Source: Urechis unicinctus
Lineage: Eukaryota > Annelida > Polychaeta > Xenopneusta > Urechidae
Direction of reading: 5' to 3'
DNA length: 64,000 nt
Assembly (NCBI GenBank): GCA_034190875.2
Contig: CM067357.1
Span: 22,976,113-23,040,112 of the forward strand
In this document: in pieces, positions 22,108 to 41,300 of the stretch
Numbering within the stretch: the stretch's first letter is position 1
Layout: each line of letters starts with the position of its first letter
Notes under the pieces: generated by a model
Database searches by the model: none
The model's input: the letters and a program-made list of their open reading frames with translations, nothing else
What the model was told of the DNA's origin: nothing
Program-made: the position numbers and the translations under genes

Positions 22108-25100
22108 ACGAAGATTAAGATATAGCAACTGAATTCCGATATATAATGAGAACAGGGATATTTAGCTCCTTCCAAGACAGAACCATAAGCTTTTGAGATA
22201 TGTTGCAGTACATAAAGTGCGCAGTCGATACAATACATTCAAGGAATATCCTACTATAAGTGCACAGTCAGATGCTGCGCGTGTAAAAGAAGCTGTTTTC
22301 TAAAGTGATTCGGTCTCAGCCATGCCAAATAACATGTGAATTATTTGATGATATATGCAAACATGCGTAGATGCCCACCTGCATGTAAATAAACATCTAC
22401 GTCGAGCGGCCAAGAGACGTTCGATTTATGGTTGGTCTTCCGGGTAATAAGGCCGAGCACGTTATAAGCAACCAGAGACTAATGTAGACTAAAAAATATT
22501 TTTGGGAGAAATGTCTTTAGTCTAGTTGACGTGTCACCTACTAGTTTATGCGTCAACTTATAGTTAGCGCATCAAGTCTCTGATCGGGATTGATCAGTTG
22601 CACCTGGCTGTTTACTACAGTTACCTAGCACCGTAGGTTACAAAAGTGTCATGATTTTCGTTGCAAATATTCCCCGTCTGGTAGAACACAAATAAGACAT
22701 CGATCATACAATAACGGATGTAACGAATTACTTTTGAGACGCATACTGTCTTCTAACCAGAAGTATGACCCGGATGGTAAACAATATTAATTAGAGTTCA
22801 ATGATCGAATAATGTGCCTTATTTTACCCATGAGATTAGTTTTCGATTCCAACCGGATCCCTTAAGAACAATTGACAATTAATCCCAATATCCAAAAGTA
22901 TGTGCTGACGTCAGAATGGTAAAATGAAACTCATCTTCCCATGCTGCGCAAGTTATCTCCCTACGATGTTACATATATCATATATCGATTTGTTCATATC
23001 TACGTTTAGAAAACTACCTCGGAATTCGTTGCAACCATATTTACCTGCGCTGTCCCATGACTAGAGCTTGCATTATTGAACAAAGTCTACTTCTAAAGCA
23101 CCATTCCTTAATAATGCAGTTCACAAATATGATTACAGACTAACGAGTGTTAACCCTATATTGCTGTTTTAAGTTACCGATGTACGAATATCCCAGTAAT
23201 CTACTCTCTTACCGAGCTCTCAGCAAATAAAACTCATTCTTCATGATGAAATCCTCGGAACGACCGACGAAAGCGCTAGAACCAGCAATCGGCTATGAGG
23301 TATTGTCGCCATCAAATTTCTTTTTAATGAGGCGATTATGAGTTACGAGGGAACCGTATCCAATGCAGTGCTAATCCGAAGCTACCATCAAAATAAAAGA
23401 CGATAAGGCGCGGGGCAGTCCTCCATATCCGATGGACCTTGAACCATAGTCTACCAATCTTCGACGTTCTTAAGCATGTATGATGCATCTTACATTGCGC
23501 TATTGTCCCAAGCGTTATAAATCGTGTCTCAAGTGATCGGTGTCAATGATAGAAAACTCATTTGGTTTGTAATTCTTCAATGCTGCATAGATTAATAAAT
23601 TGTTGAATATCATATTGTTCTAGAAGAGTTTGTATCCGTCTACTAATCCATCAGGATAATGGCAACATCCACATATTGATAGTTATTGTACTAGTACTAT
23701 TCCATTGCATTCATATTGCTGCTACATAACCAGTAATGTACCCGTTTGTTGATAAACAAAATGCCCTATTTTATGAGAGCATTGTTCGCATGTGTCCTCA
23801 TCCACAGGTGTCAAGCGCACCAGCTACTCTGATTTAGTGTTATATTGCAAAGTAAAAATGGATTGGACGATCTGTATTATATATGTATCAAAATAAAATG
23901 CCTTACTCAACTTTGTTTCCAGTGTACGGAGGAAAACAACCCACATTGATCTCGCCATCGCCATGCAATCTGATGAAAGTATTTGCTAGTCCCCAAATTG
24001 GTTATATAGTAATAGACAATTAACATATATTGTACAGCAACAAGATGAATGCTCAAAACTTTCACGGCACAGATCATCCTCACTTTCCGATAAAAAAGTA
24101 TGCTTCTTTGTTGGATGCAGCCCAACAAATTGATTAATACGATGTTACAAGATATATGGCATATAGATCAGCCATTAGTGCTTGAAAGGGTAGGAATTGC
24201 GCAATTTTGTCTGATTTTACATTCGTAAACCAAGTCTCACAAAGGCAACAGACGCTATTCACAAAAGTTCTTTGCTGTGATGTTCCTTGAAATTGTTTGT
24301 TCTTCATATGAAAAATGCAACGAAGCCTTTGTGTGTAAAACCCGGCCTGCTTTGTCATTGTCGGATTGTTTGTAACTCTATTAATGTGCGGCTAAAATTC
24401 AACAGCCATTCGTAAGCCGAATGCTCCAGATTATTGGTAGTCGCTATCACGTCTTTATTACACTAGTCATGTAGATTAATGCTTGGTTCAAACGTGTCCC
24501 GTAAATGGTGCATACAGCGTTCAAGCAACGGTGACCGTTTGGTTTGATATTATGGTCTTGCTGGTCGCCACTGTACTTTCTAAATGTATAAACAAAGATA
24601 AATGCATCGACCCTAAGTAATAACAACTTAGTTTTACAATGCATGTGTTGCAATCGAATTTTTAATGCTGCTGGAAATAAATAGATGACCTATTATGTCC
24701 ATCTGGCTTCCATATAGGATAACAATGATGAACACTTACTTCGACTGATACCGACCATAGGTGCATGGGAGTATTGGCAACAACGATGGGTTAAGCAATA
24801 CTGCTAATAGTTAACATCAACATCAGTAATTACGGATATATCACTATCGGTGGAATGATCATAGATATTTAATCAACATCGAAACGATTGGAAATGGTAG
24901 CAGCCGTCGATTGGAGCATTCGTTTTTGTCGTCGGTCGTAGCTATGAGTGACACTCTTAAAATTACGGCCAAAACAATCAGCTGCTTTAACATGGCTGGC
25001 ATCTCATACCATTCACCAAAGTGAAGTTATTATGCATCGCATAATGTCATTCTGGCTGTGTTGAATCGTCAAACGATATTTCTTATTGGGCGGAGATTGT

Positions 25101-25680
25101 GACATAAATTCAAAGTGAACGAGCTATCACGTGGTTTACGAATTTCTGGAGCTGAGTGATTTGTTTCGAGCGATGATTGAATTAAAATGCAATTTCATTA
25201 ACTTTTCGTATGGAATGATGTGCCTCAAATCCGCCTGTAGTTGTTTTCAATGCAATATTTGTAATGGATGGAGTCGACTTTGTGCAAAACTGAAATCAAT
25301 ATAAGTAAGAAAGCTGGGATGACTTCTGCTGCCAGCAGATAGATATGTGAGGGCATTATTTCGTTGTTTATATATTTGGGGAGCCATGTGCATCACCCGA
25401 TGAACTCTCTTGTACATGACTGAAATAAAAGAGAAGACATCTTTACAGTCAATTCATAAATTACTTTGCTGTTCGTGCTTTGTTAGCTAAACGTGCTCCC
25501 CCGGGGCCAAACCATCCAATCTATCATCAACGTACAGCTCGAAGATTGCACTTGTATTCGTAAGCTTAGATGAGTAAATACGCTTATTAGAATATTTTAT
25601 GCGTCGTTACATAACAGACTCTGCGATGTGTATCTGACCAAAGCTGCACCTTTTCCAGCGAAGTAAGGAAGTAAAACAAT
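22108..25680 (+). repeat. Unit C, diverged partial third tandem copy
   Basis: This matches A from about 88 to 4620 in the same orientation, with clearly more substitutions and indels than the A/B pair. It lacks the equivalent of A 845-1190 (junction near 22812). Around 24060-24260 it has a stretch that does not align with A 2430-3285. The match resumes at about 24262 and ends at about 25680. Chance open frames here (for example minus strand 23907-24653) are not shared intact with the other copies, so I do not call genes. Confidence 0.75.
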
Positions 25681-26579
25681 TCATCAGGTGACGTGTTATT
25701 AAAAACTACTTCGCCATTTATGTTTGGCATTCAATCCATTTTCGTAACGAGTTCAATCTACATGGAAAGGTTTCATGAAATTTGAGGAAAAGTGAAATGG
25801 TAAAAGTGAACTGTGTAGCTTAATACTTGCGACACAAATAAATCAGCCACAACTTTAAATAGGTTTAACCATCGACAACGATTATATTAAAGAGTAACAA
25901 GACGCAGCAATTGTGAGCAAGCATTCTATTAGAATAGAAATGTAAGTAACCCCTGTTGTGGCTATATTGTGGTACATTAATTAGCTAAATATCAGATGCG
26001 AATACCTGATTCAAAGAGCTTGAAATACAGTAACAATTTTGTTTGTGCCGACACTTGCACGAAAGCATCACCGTAGATGATGGGCAATATAAGAAGATAC
26101 ACCTAAAAGTGCATAATAAAGTTGAACCATGGGAACTATTTCTGCACAACAAATAGTATTGCAACTCAACTATCTAACCAAGAAGCATACTCTATTAGTG
26201 ACAAAGGAAAATAGATCGTATTTTCCGATCCCCGAATAGTGGCCCTTGAACTTCAGCCTTTTAATTAGTTCCAATAGCCCGCTAACAGTAAACACTGATT
26301 GATTGATGTAATTGTTGCAGAATATATATCCCAAATCACCTTATACTAATATGCAAGGGCCACATTTATGCGAACACAATCTGTATAAATAAAACATGAA
26401 GAAGTTGACTATTCTTTTAAACACAAAAGATGATGAGCAATGACGGACAGGAGGACTACTCGTTAAACTAACGTTGACACCCAGTTTAATTTTCATATCA
26501 GCAGTTTTTGCGTCAGAGCCGCGGGTAACATTCACAAGTGAAGGCGTGATACCGTAACATATATCTTGCTACATACTGT
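25681..26579. other. Unassigned AT-rich spacer
   Basis: This lies between the end of unit C homology and the inverted block. I found no match to unit A, no gene and no clear repeat. A 64-codon minus-strand frame at 26341-26535 is within chance expectation. Confidence 0.4.
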
Positions 26580-30780
<4,201 letters not shown>

Positions 30781-30845
30781 TAGCATGGTAAGCAACTTGA
30801 GTTTGCTGCTATGTAAAGAGTCACAATGTGTAATTATGTAATGGC

Positions 30846-31113
<268 letters not shown>

Positions 31114-31136
31114 AATATGTGAAAATATTAATGAAT

Positions 31137-34100
31137 TGTAAAGCTAACTGATCAAAAACGCAATGAATGCGCTCTACTTATTTAGTTACCTGCTGATCTC
31201 CAATAGAAATGGATACAAGCAATGTTGTGGTATGGTAGGAATTGGAGCATGCAATCAATGAATAATAAACTTTATATCCGCAGATCTTCCATGAATTATT
31301 GTGATTTATTTTGACAACCACGAATCTTTTAGATAAAGCATGGCACGACAACAATAGTCGTAAGAAATCGCTTACAAAATCATCTGTCATTAAAGCTGCA
31401 AGTCTTCTAGAGTGTCAGATAACATTACATCAATTATTATATAACCAAATATGTATTTGGTTATTAACGCAAAGGTAAACGTACATCATTCATCTTCTAT
31501 CGCTGGGTAAATATAAAGTTCCAATATTGTATCGGTCAGTCGAGTGTTGTCAGCTGTAATGTCCTTCAATATTGATGACTCGATCATCAATGTAAAGCGT
31601 CATTTTATTTCCCGGATGTAGTAACGAGTCATGTTGTCATCATTCTGAGCACAATAGGCTGATGCTAGTAACCTAAATAAGAAATGGTATAACTAACTGG
31701 ATGAGACAAACGCCTGCAGTTTAGGTTGATAGAAAAGACAACTGACAGCATTATACATTGATGACTTAATTCGCTGAATGAGAACATACAAGTCTATTGA
31801 ATACAAGACAAACATAAGATGCAGTAGCAGGTCACTCGAGAGCATCACTGAGATTTCAAACTGCGGCCCCATAACAAACATCCAATTGTGACTATGTCAT
31901 TAATAGTTACCTATTTGGAAGCATATAATGTGTTATGTTTATTAAATATGCCTTTATGGCCATGCGTTTAGACCCACGCAGCAACAATAGCTGCTGAATG
32001 TTTAGGTATGTTGAACAAGATCGACATATCGTTGGCTTTTAATAATCCCATTTTTGTAGTTATGTATTGGTGTGTGAGTGTGAGAAGCGATTCATTGATT
32101 TTACCATTATCTGATATTCGTATTGAGTTATCAGTAAAAGCTGTCAAATACAACACAGTGCTAGAAAGTTGAAAGCTGTCGAATCAAACATTCAACGCAA
32201 TCACGAAAGATTATTGATGCAGCATATGACAAAAATCATTGGTTCCATTCGTGTGATCAGCGCAGCAGGTGGCTCACACAAATCAATATATAATCTTAAG
32301 GATGAGGATATCGACTTTTACCTAACAGCTGCATATGCGTTCAGCCAGATACTTGTTTTACTGCACTTTCATACATGCTTGGTAAAGAGGCCAAGATTGA
32401 ATCAATTGCTTGTAAACAGCATGCTATTAAGGTTCATAATAATTACCTCGATTGGTAATGGTTGCCATTGGACTGTTTACGCCTTGCAATGAGCATCGTA
32501 AGCTTTACAGCTGAGACGCTTGATTATGATTTTGATATTCACTGCGCCCACTAGCGCGTATTATTTTGTAAAATTGTTTAGCCTAAAAATCCACTGTTAT
32601 CCGATCGCCTAATGCATCACATGGTAATAAAATAGCTGATTAACCATAGAAAACTGACGCTCATAAAGATTGTGTCTCAAGCCTGCAGGCATATTAACCG
32701 AGCCAAACCGGAGCCATTCATTGTTAAAGCGCTTATCACGAAAATGACTAAATGGCCCTATCGTGACTGCAACCGGTACATGGTAAAGGTATTGTGGCTA
32801 ATTTATCAGACACATTAGCTGAATGCGTGTACTGGGGCTTGCAAAACTGCCTTACACATATACACAGTAGACGCCTCCACTAGTGGAGAGCAAATGTATG
32901 ATTCGTGATACTAAGTAATTCGATAGGGAATTCGAAACTCTGCTGATTCCGGGAGCTCAGTCTCAGGCGTGTTCACAACACATTATAAATGCGACACGTT
33001 ATTAAATAGGAATGCAGGTTGTAAATACTTTATAAACGTCGTACAAAAACCTGTGCAAAATAAGTATTACATATTCGGATAAAACAAAAATCTTCGCGAG
33101 GGAAGTGTCTTCGACAAGGCAAATGTATAGCAAATATTCATTACTAGCTCTTAGCATAATGTTACCGTGGCAAAGACACCTGCCAAAAACAATCATATAT
33201 CTAAATATATCATGATAATTTACAGGAAGTATCAACAGTAAGCACCATAATGGTGTATTACGCCAATCGAACTCAAGGGGCTCAGATTGATATCCAGGCA
33301 GCGCCATGAGGGCGTAAGTATCGAAGGACTATACCTTTTTTACACTAAACGCTTTTAGGGTATATTGCAAGTTACATTTTACGTCATCACGCCTACACTT
33401 TTGATGTTACCCGAGGCTGTTATGAAAAACAGCTGATATCATAAATAATTTAAATCTTTAGCGCAACGAAAGTGTTTCTATCAATCATTGCTAATTATCT
33501 TTTGCGTTTACAAGAATAGTCATCAAGTTAGCTGCTACAGGTTTTAGTTATGCAGATTTTGTGCACCTAGTTGCTTGTGCTTGATATTAACTTATTGATT
33601 AGAAGAGCAATGTATATGTCAGTGTACACAGGTGTATGTATGTAAACCAGATAAGGTTCTCGATCCGATTTTTTCTCGCATTTTCTTTAATACGTGGTTA
33701 TTCAAAGGATAGGTTTAAAGAAAGCACCGATGTTAACCATCTCCGGGTTTGCCTAATAGAATGGAGGGAAGTGCTGCTTGGTACATCAAAGAGTTAGCTC
33801 TTGTATCCAGAATCCATAAATGTTGCCCGTGCTTCTGTTCTGATGACGCCCTTAGTTCGCTGGAAACAGTACAGCTTTTGTCAGATAAACAGTGCAGTGT
33901 CTGATATTTTTAAACGCATGAAATAATCAAATGTGAGCCTTGACCCCAATAGCTTACGAATCCGAATGCAAGCCTCGTGATGTATGTTTACGATCGGTTG
34001 TCTGTGTTTGAACCGGAAGAGCACGTTTAACGATCAAAGCACGAGCTACAAGGTAATTTATGACAAACGCTGCAGAGATGTAGTCTCTTTGTACATCTGC

Positions 34101-34520
34101 CCACTTTTATGTCAGCCATAAACGGCAATGGGCTCGAAGATTCACAGGCTGATGCGCATGGATCCCAAGAAATAAAACCAACAGAATAATACCCACAGAT
34201 ATCTGCCGTCTATTTGTAAACAGCAGAGGTTCTCTAGATCCTTAAAGCAATTTTTTCAACTCTATCCATTCAACCATTATGATTGGACGTAAAGCGTCAA
34301 CTATCTATTCACCAGTATTGCAAGTTCCATTCTATGAAGTCTTTAGCCATAGAAAAAGTTACATATTGTGACAATGAATACGACAGCAGACTCCAGTTGC
34401 GTTTCATGCCAAGAAAATACAAGGTCCAGCCCAAGACAAGCAAATAAGGTCCTAATCGCCTAATATAATATTGGCAAATGGGGCTGCATCTCAACACCAA
34501 ATAAAAACTGTGTTAATTTA
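31137..34520 (+). repeat. Direct, moderately diverged copy of the repeat family
   Basis: 31137-31560 is shared, inverted, with 27400-27970 and is absent from units A and B. 31560-31680 matches A 6505-6620, 31690-32500 matches A 6640-7320, 32500-34310 matches A 7320-9130, and 34310-34520 matches about A 9260-9470. This copy retains the A 7085-7670 segment that unit B lost. It includes an additional stretch near 31975-32095 that is missing from A. Open frames (plus 32169-32492, minus 33002-33307) are not longer than chance. Confidence 0.8.
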
Positions 34521-36000
34521 TCGCCATTCAAACAACGACAACATAGCACACATCCAATTGTAACATTGTCGTTAATAAGTATCTATTTTGCAGCAGATAT
34601 TGCGAAATGTGTATAAAATATGTTTGTCTTGGTAGCTGTTTGTTTAGATCCAAATGTAGTGTGTAGAAAAAGATCGACAAATCTTAAGCCGATAAATATC
34701 CCTTTACGTAGCCATGTCTTGCTGTGTGAGTGTAAGAAGTGATTTCCTAATGCATCGCATGGTAATGAAGTAACTTGTTTTCCATGGAAAACTGACGCAC
34801 ATAAACCTGTGTCTCATATCTCCAGGCAAATTAACAGAGCATAACCGGCGCCAGCATTGTTGAAAAGCATTGGGGGCGATCAGTAACAACGAATTACATG
34901 CACTTCAATCACTTATAGGCCCTATCGCGACTGTAACAGCGTTGTGGCGAATGTATCAGACGCATAGGCTAAACGCCTGCATTGCAGTTTGAAAAACTGC
35001 CTAACAAATATGCATAGGCGCTGCCTCCACTAGCAAAGCACAAATGTATGATGCGTGACATTAAAAAATTCGATCCAGATTTCGAAACTCTGCCGATCCG
35101 GGAGCTCGGTGTCATCTATTTGAAGACCTTTGACAACGCATTATAAATACGAAGAGTTATGTAGTGAAAATACAGGTTGTGAATACCTAATAAACATCGC
35201 AACAGAAAGGCGGTGCAATCAATCCATAACATAGTTGGAGGATCAATAACGTGAGTAGAAAAAGAAATTTTTTTTATGAGGAATGAGCTTTCGACAGGCC
35301 TAATGTAACAGAGATATTTATTACTAGCTTCGCTGAAACGTCCGCTTCGAAGAGAGCTAGCGAAAGCAGTCCCATATTTTATATCACATAATACTTGACG
35401 TGAAGCATCAACCGTCACTAAGGGATGGTGTATGACGTCACGCGGATACAGGGGCTTAGACTGATAACATGACAGCGTTATGAGTAGCGATAGATTGCAC
35501 CCTTTTACGTTATAAAATTTAGCAATATATAGCAAGATTTATTTTACGGCATCACGCCTTCAATTTTGAATGTAACCCGAGGCTGTGTGGAAAAGCAACT
35601 GATATCAGTTAACATAAACTGGGTGGCAACTTTAGCATAAAGAACGTGCTCCTGTCGTCATAGCTAATCATCTTTGGTGTTTACAAGAGGTGATCAAGTT
35701 AACTGCGACGGGTTCTACAGTTTTTGTAACCTAATTGTTTATGCTAGACATGAAGTTATTGATTAGAAGAGTAAAGTATTTGTCAACGCAAGCAAGCGAT
35801 ACATGAATGTATGTACAGCACAGCAGTTCAATCCGCTAGCACTGCGTCATATTTTCTGCAGAAAAGTTAAAAGCAAGCACGGATGTGTATTTGTTATACA
35901 TTTTAAGGATAACCTAATGGAATGGATAGAATCGCTGTTTTGTACATAAATGCAATAGCTCTTGTAACCCAAGTCCATGCATCCGTTGACTGAATATTAT
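34521..36000 (+). repeat. Direct, strongly diverged copy restarting at ~A 6740
   Basis: Immediately after the previous block reaches about A 9470, the sequence jumps back and again matches A 6740 to about 8580, with many substitutions and deletions. Anchors are near 34560-34660, 34740-34870, 35090-35180 and 35420-35600. The 139-codon minus-strand frame at 35116-35535 overlaps the place where shorter frames lie in A (7739-8002) and in the neighbouring copy (33002-33307), but frame and length are not conserved. Confidence 0.6.
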
Positions 36001-36239
36001 GTTGCCCTTGCATATCAGTATAAGGTGATTCGTGGCATACACTCTGCAAGAATTGTGTTACCTTGGTACAACAGCGTATCAATCAGTCTGTGTTTACTGG
36101 TAGCTACTTGCCTTAACTGATAAATAAACTGAAATTATGATCCATATCCATTAATCTACTTAAATTTGGGTACAAATCTCCTGGGTGATACGCATCTGGA
36201 GTCGTTTTATGAACGAGACTCCGTCATCAGCCCAATCAA

Positions 36240-36800
36240 AAAAATCTTGATCTATTGACAATATTGACTATGTGAAAAATATGCTGCTCCATTTAATGTG
36301 CCATTGTTGCAATGCATATAAGAGTTTATTTCCTTCACCGATAACGATTACATAATTAACATCAGTTAAAATATTGCTTAATAACGGGCTCCGCAAATAC
36401 GGCTCTTGCCAACAAGTATGTCTCTGTAACTGCGTTATTTCAGAGCTGTTCTTTTGCAGAATCACAGCGGAAATGTCGATATCATCGTTGTTATATCCAA
36501 TTTTAGGGTTGGTTTGAATGGGCTGAGCTGCAAATCCGCATGACTTTATGTATAAGGTTTGACAAATCGAAGCAATAACTGTGGTATTATTTGGCTGGCC
36601 GTCACGGGGTGACCTTGAACTCCGGCTTCTCTTAGGCCTGCGATGAGCGATGCCGGACTATAAACCAGCTAAACCAATTTCAAATCATGGCTTATTCAGT
36701 CGTGTCGCAAGGATCTATCAACACAGCTCGCTTTCACCATTTCAGGTGGAAACGCCTTTCAGTATCTCATCCGTTAAATTCCTTAAATTTTATCAAACGT
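36240..36800 (-). repeat. Inverted old fragment of the repeat family (~A 3.4-3.0 kb)
   Basis: Near 36500-36700, stretches such as GGCTGAGCTGCAAATCC and the GACCTTGA...CC region match the reverse complement of A 3130-3270 and also resemble 38460-38640. The edges are uncertain. Confidence 0.5.
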
Positions 36801-37390
36801 TCCCATATTAAACTCGTAGCGCGATTGAACTTAATGTGTTTATGAACATCTTCTGCAATGGTGCAACAACAAAAACAATTGTCATTCAAGACTGTCAGCT
36901 GTTTTTGATAAGTATCTCCTTAGGCAATATCTTTTGGCGTAAGATAATCGAGTATCAAATCCTCAAATGTAATTGCCATGATGAAATATTTGAAACGTAT
37001 TGGATTGAAAAACGGGACGTAAATGACTCTCATTGCTATTTATTCACCGCATCACAGCGTGGCACCCTCGAAATCACGATCTCGATTCGTTTTGCAGTAG
37101 TCCACTTTACATATCCGAAAATAGTGCACTATATGTTTGTGAACAAAAATAAGTTGATCTTAATCGCATACTTTTCCAAACCAGGTGAGAGGAATCGGTA
37201 ATATGAACATGAATTGTATTCTCAACAATGGCCACGGATCTCGTTAGTATTGCTTATTGCACTAGTAGATCATTGCATATCTCCAGGTAACAACCAGTTT
37301 TGTTATGATAACAACCAGTTTTGTTATGACATGTATTACGTACGATAGTTTGAGGTAAAATATTCTTCCAAAAGCCTTGACCTCAACTGT
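36801..37390. other. Unassigned stretch with a 21-bp tandem pair
   Basis: No match to unit A was found. A 121-codon plus frame (36836-37201) resembles no family I know and is within chance length. A perfect 20-bp motif starting AACAACCAG is repeated with a 21-bp period at 37289 and 37310. Confidence 0.45.
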
Positions 37391-38650
37391 CACGCAAAAC
37401 AATTCACTTAAACGCGCGATATTTTGCAGTGCGAGCATTGTTAGGATAACTTATTATATTGACCGCAACATTAAGAGTGACACTCATAGCTATGACAGAA
37501 GACTACCACAAACTACAAAGAAACGTGCTCTGACTCATGACTGTTACTTTTGTCAATTATTTTGCTATTGATTACCTCTGTATGATCACTTCATCGATTG
37601 TAATGTATCCGTATTTTAAGACGTTTACTATAAGCAATTTTGGCTAACCCGTCGTTGTTGTCAATACTGGTATGCACCAAGGGTCGGTATCAGTCGAAAT
37701 AAGTGTACTCCATTGTGATTCCAATATGATGAACAGATGTACATAATTTGGTCACATATTTACTCACAGCCGCATTACAAGTTCGATTACAAAGCTTGCA
37801 TTGCGTTATTAAGATTTAATTACGTGGGTATTTATCTTTATTCATACAGTGATAAAGTACTGCGGTGACCAGTGCGGACATAAGCTTAAGCCAAGCTGTC
37901 ACCGCCGCTTTGATCTTTTTATATACCATTTAAGGGACATGATCCAATTAAGCAGAGAGCTAAATGACTTGTGTTGTAAAGGCGCATAGTTACCAATTAT
38001 CACAAGCATCAATTCACTGACTCAAGTCGCACGTCCAAAGAGTTACATGCAATCTGATCTGCTCTCACTCACAAATGATATATTCCAATTTTCATATGAC
38101 ACGCGAAAACAACAAACACAATCTGGTGGAATATCAATACCAAGGCCTTATACAAAACACGGTGTGAATGATATGTGAACGGTGCGAGTGATATGTGATT
38201 ATGTTGTGTTTGTAACGCTTATTAAGTTTTCTTTGCAAGCGTGTACAAATGAAAAAAAACGGTCATTATCGTCCAATGCAATTGCAGGCAAGCGATGATG
38301 GTCAGTTTATCTGCCATATATCTTGCAACGCATACGTTTTTATCGGAATGAGAAGACTATCTGGGCCGCATGCGGTTTTTTTCCGACGCGTATTTATCTG
38401 TAATCGAAGTATACTAGAACTCTCCTATCCAAGAAGCACAACGTCAGTGTTATATCCAAATGCAGGGTTGATATGGGAGGGCTGAACTGCAAATCCGTTG
38501 AACCTGATGTATAATATGAAAACTCATTGAAATGGCTGCTGACCTATATGATTGGTCATTTCTGACGGACCTTGAGCTGGGGTGCCTCGAGGCTGTGTAG
38601 GAGGGAAAAACCAGACTGTAAGCCTACTTGACAATTCATTGCCTGTGGTT
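37391..38650 (-). repeat. Inverted old copy of the repeat family (~A 4.0-3.1 kb)
   Basis: The reverse complement of 37460-37740 matches unit C 24720-24990 (equivalent to A 3660-3950), including a TTTCGACTGATACCGACC core present in C but reduced in A. 37830-37860 matches near C 24590, and 38460-38640 matches A 3270-3130. Divergence is high. Confidence 0.6.
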
Positions 38651-40900
38651 GATCAACGCTCTGCGGCACATTTCTCGATGTGATATATTTATAGATTAGA
38701 AAAAAAAATGATTTATAGCGATGTCGAAAATACACAACCGCACCGGAACATCGCATTGCGATGGACTTACGCATGGTTGTATGAGTTGTAATCAATCACA
38801 ATTGAAAACTAAACAATGGTGTAAAGTCGCTTGTGGAAGCATTGTAAATAGTTCTTCGCACATATGGGAATGTTGAAATAGCTGATGGTAGCTTTTGGGG
38901 AAAAAGGAGTTGCGTTGGCTGAGACTTCATAATGCCACTTACTGCAAATATAAATAATAACAAAACATGCCTTTTATTGCGGTAAAAATCGAAGCTTCAC
39001 GACCAGTACCTAGCTGGTCTAATAACAAAGCTAATACTGAACATGACGCCGGAAGATGCACGGGATATAATTACCTATTTATGTCATTTTAATGAGTGCG
39101 ACGACCACGTCCACAAATGTATATTGCCTTATTAGATGTTGTTATTAAACATATGGTTAGGAAAGTTGTATATGATTTACAAATGCTACCATATGTGCAT
39201 TTACTTGCATCAACATTTAATAATATATTTCTGATCCGAATATACGGAGCGATGTTTTTTTTTTTCCCCTCGCTGCCGACGTCGCACCACCAGCAACTTG
39301 ATAAACTCTATGCCTCCCTTTGTAAACATATTGATAACAACACGACTAAATGTTGACGGACATGATATGATGCAGGCACATTGACAGTGCTGAACAGGTA
39401 GTATATATTGTTTCAACACAAGTCTCAGGTACCTTTGGTGGAACGATAATTAATCTAAGGTTAATGTTGTAGGCAACGATTTGCAGTCCAATTAATCAGT
39501 CAGGTAATTATTGAACTCTGAAGTCGTATATTCCAAATTGATCGATGCGATTCCATTATTTGGCACCTAAAAAAGGTTCCAATGAAATCAAAAAATTGTG
39601 AACGCGATTAATATGGTGTTGCAATATAAAGCGTAAACCCTGCATTTTCGACGTTAACCCTAATGGTTAATACCTTTAAAATGCCAATCAATCTATGGAT
39701 TCAAATTTTACCATTTGCTACATTAACGAGAACAACGACATACAGTTGCTAAACGTATCATTTTACGTTATAATGGTGATTGCCAATAGCCGCTGCTAAG
39801 CAGTGTCACTTAAGATGCTGCAAACTTTGCACCAAGGTTTCTGAGCCATTTACGACTAAGCCGACAATTTGCATGATTACTGTTTACAATATATAACAAA
39901 TTATGTCGAAATGCTCGTGTTCTTCGACTCACTTTCGTTTGTTTGTACATCGTGCATCTTAGTACAGTAATTTTTAACGACAACAGTCTTCTTTTAAAGC
40001 CGCCTCCCTGTGGCAATTGTTCTACATAACGGGATAAATGAAATGTCTAATTGTCACGGTGTATGGTGGTAGCAAGGCTTACATATGGCGGGCCAAGTGA
40101 TCGCAGGTGACAACGCGTACTGAGCTGTGGATGGCGGGGGCCTAATGTTTGCTCATTACAACAATTGCAACCATTTATACTGACATATTGCAATTCGGTT
40201 AAAATATTAGTTTCCATTTGTGCGATCACATTACTACACAAACATTATAGACAGGACTGACCATAGCAAAAATAATGATGGCTACTCGTTGCAGCTAGGA
40301 TATTTAGCCGAATATAATTCAATTGAGTCGTAAGCGAATAAGATTTCATTAAGCTTATTTTGGAGCAATTCGATTGGTTTGTTAAGGTCAAAGGTAGGAG
40401 GGTGGGAAGCATTCAAGGATACAATGGCTAGGGTTGTCAGTCGGTAGGTTTGATTTCTTGTGGATCACGAACACCAGTCAATCACCCTTTGCCGTATGTG
40501 GTTGAGCCGTTGTTACAAAATAACTACCATGCTCGTCAAAAGTGACCGTAGTGTACGCGGCATGTGTCTAGCATATACATCCCACACGGAAAATCATGTG
40601 TACTATCAGCTTTCATTAATTTTATGCTTTCTTATGTGTTGAAAAAATTAAGCTTAGTCAATGTTTTTTTGTTATTATTATTTCGATAGTTAGTCGCTAC
40701 GCTGCAACAGGACGAAAGAAAACAAAAGCGATTAAGTTATTGAAATAAATGCTCTTTATAATGTTCGTGTATGTAAACTGATTGTAGCTTCTGCCCCATT
40801 TGTTATTTAATGGCATGAAATATTAAGGGGATGCCGCCGCCATGTTTAGAGATTTAATCTATCTGTCATTATATTTTTGCTTAATGTTTGCGATTGAGGG
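38651..40900. other. Unassigned AT-rich region
   Basis: I found no supported gene or RNA and no confident match to unit A. Short frames (60-86 codons) are at background level. Parts may be repeat copies too old to recognise by eye. Confidence 0.35.
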
Positions 40901-41300
40901 TTTGATGCGGTAAACTATAGCCTGACTATTTACTATAAAAGCGTACTGTCTTACAGTTCGCACACCTTAATAACGCTTCCTGGATGATCGTCAATTCCAA
41001 CTTTTGAATCCGGTTGACATTATAAATCCTTACGGTGGCTGGCCGTTAATGTTTGCCTGTCAATAAAAACGTGAGTTTAAAGCTGAGTGATCAAAATGTG
41101 ATTGCTTTTACTTTACTCTTCTTGACACAAGACGCTTTGGATAAAAAAGCTATCAATTTATTAATGTGGTACATTAGCCTTGTCAAACGTTTATTATCGT
41201 CCATTGTGATTTTTAAGAAAGACGACCATCTGTTTCTGCGATGATTTGTTATGCAATATTGGCATATTTATTTTGCCACGTCTACATTGCATACGCCACA
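40900..41300 (-). repeat. Inverted old fragment of the repeat family (~A 8.1-7.75 kb)
   Basis: The order of features follows the reverse complement of A 8110-7750 and also the inverted copy at 26600-26830: a CCTGGAT...TCAA block near 40977, a TTGACATTATA block near 41015, CCTGTCAATAAA near 41055, and GCCTTGTCAAACG near 41178. Confidence 0.55.

Noticed and set aside
32169..32492. 107-codon plus frame in the direct repeat copy
   Set aside because: The equivalent sequence in unit A (6960-7290) is interrupted and the segment is half deleted in unit B; no family resemblance.
35116..35535. 139-codon minus-strand frame, with shorter frames at the equivalent places in other repeat copies (7739-8002, 33002-33307, 26802-26996, 41053-41244)
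   Set aside because: I aligned the copies: a LPVN-like stretch recurs, but the frame slips between copies (for example around the GCCTTGTC segment) and the lengths differ. A frame this long is expected about once by chance in 64 kb of this composition.
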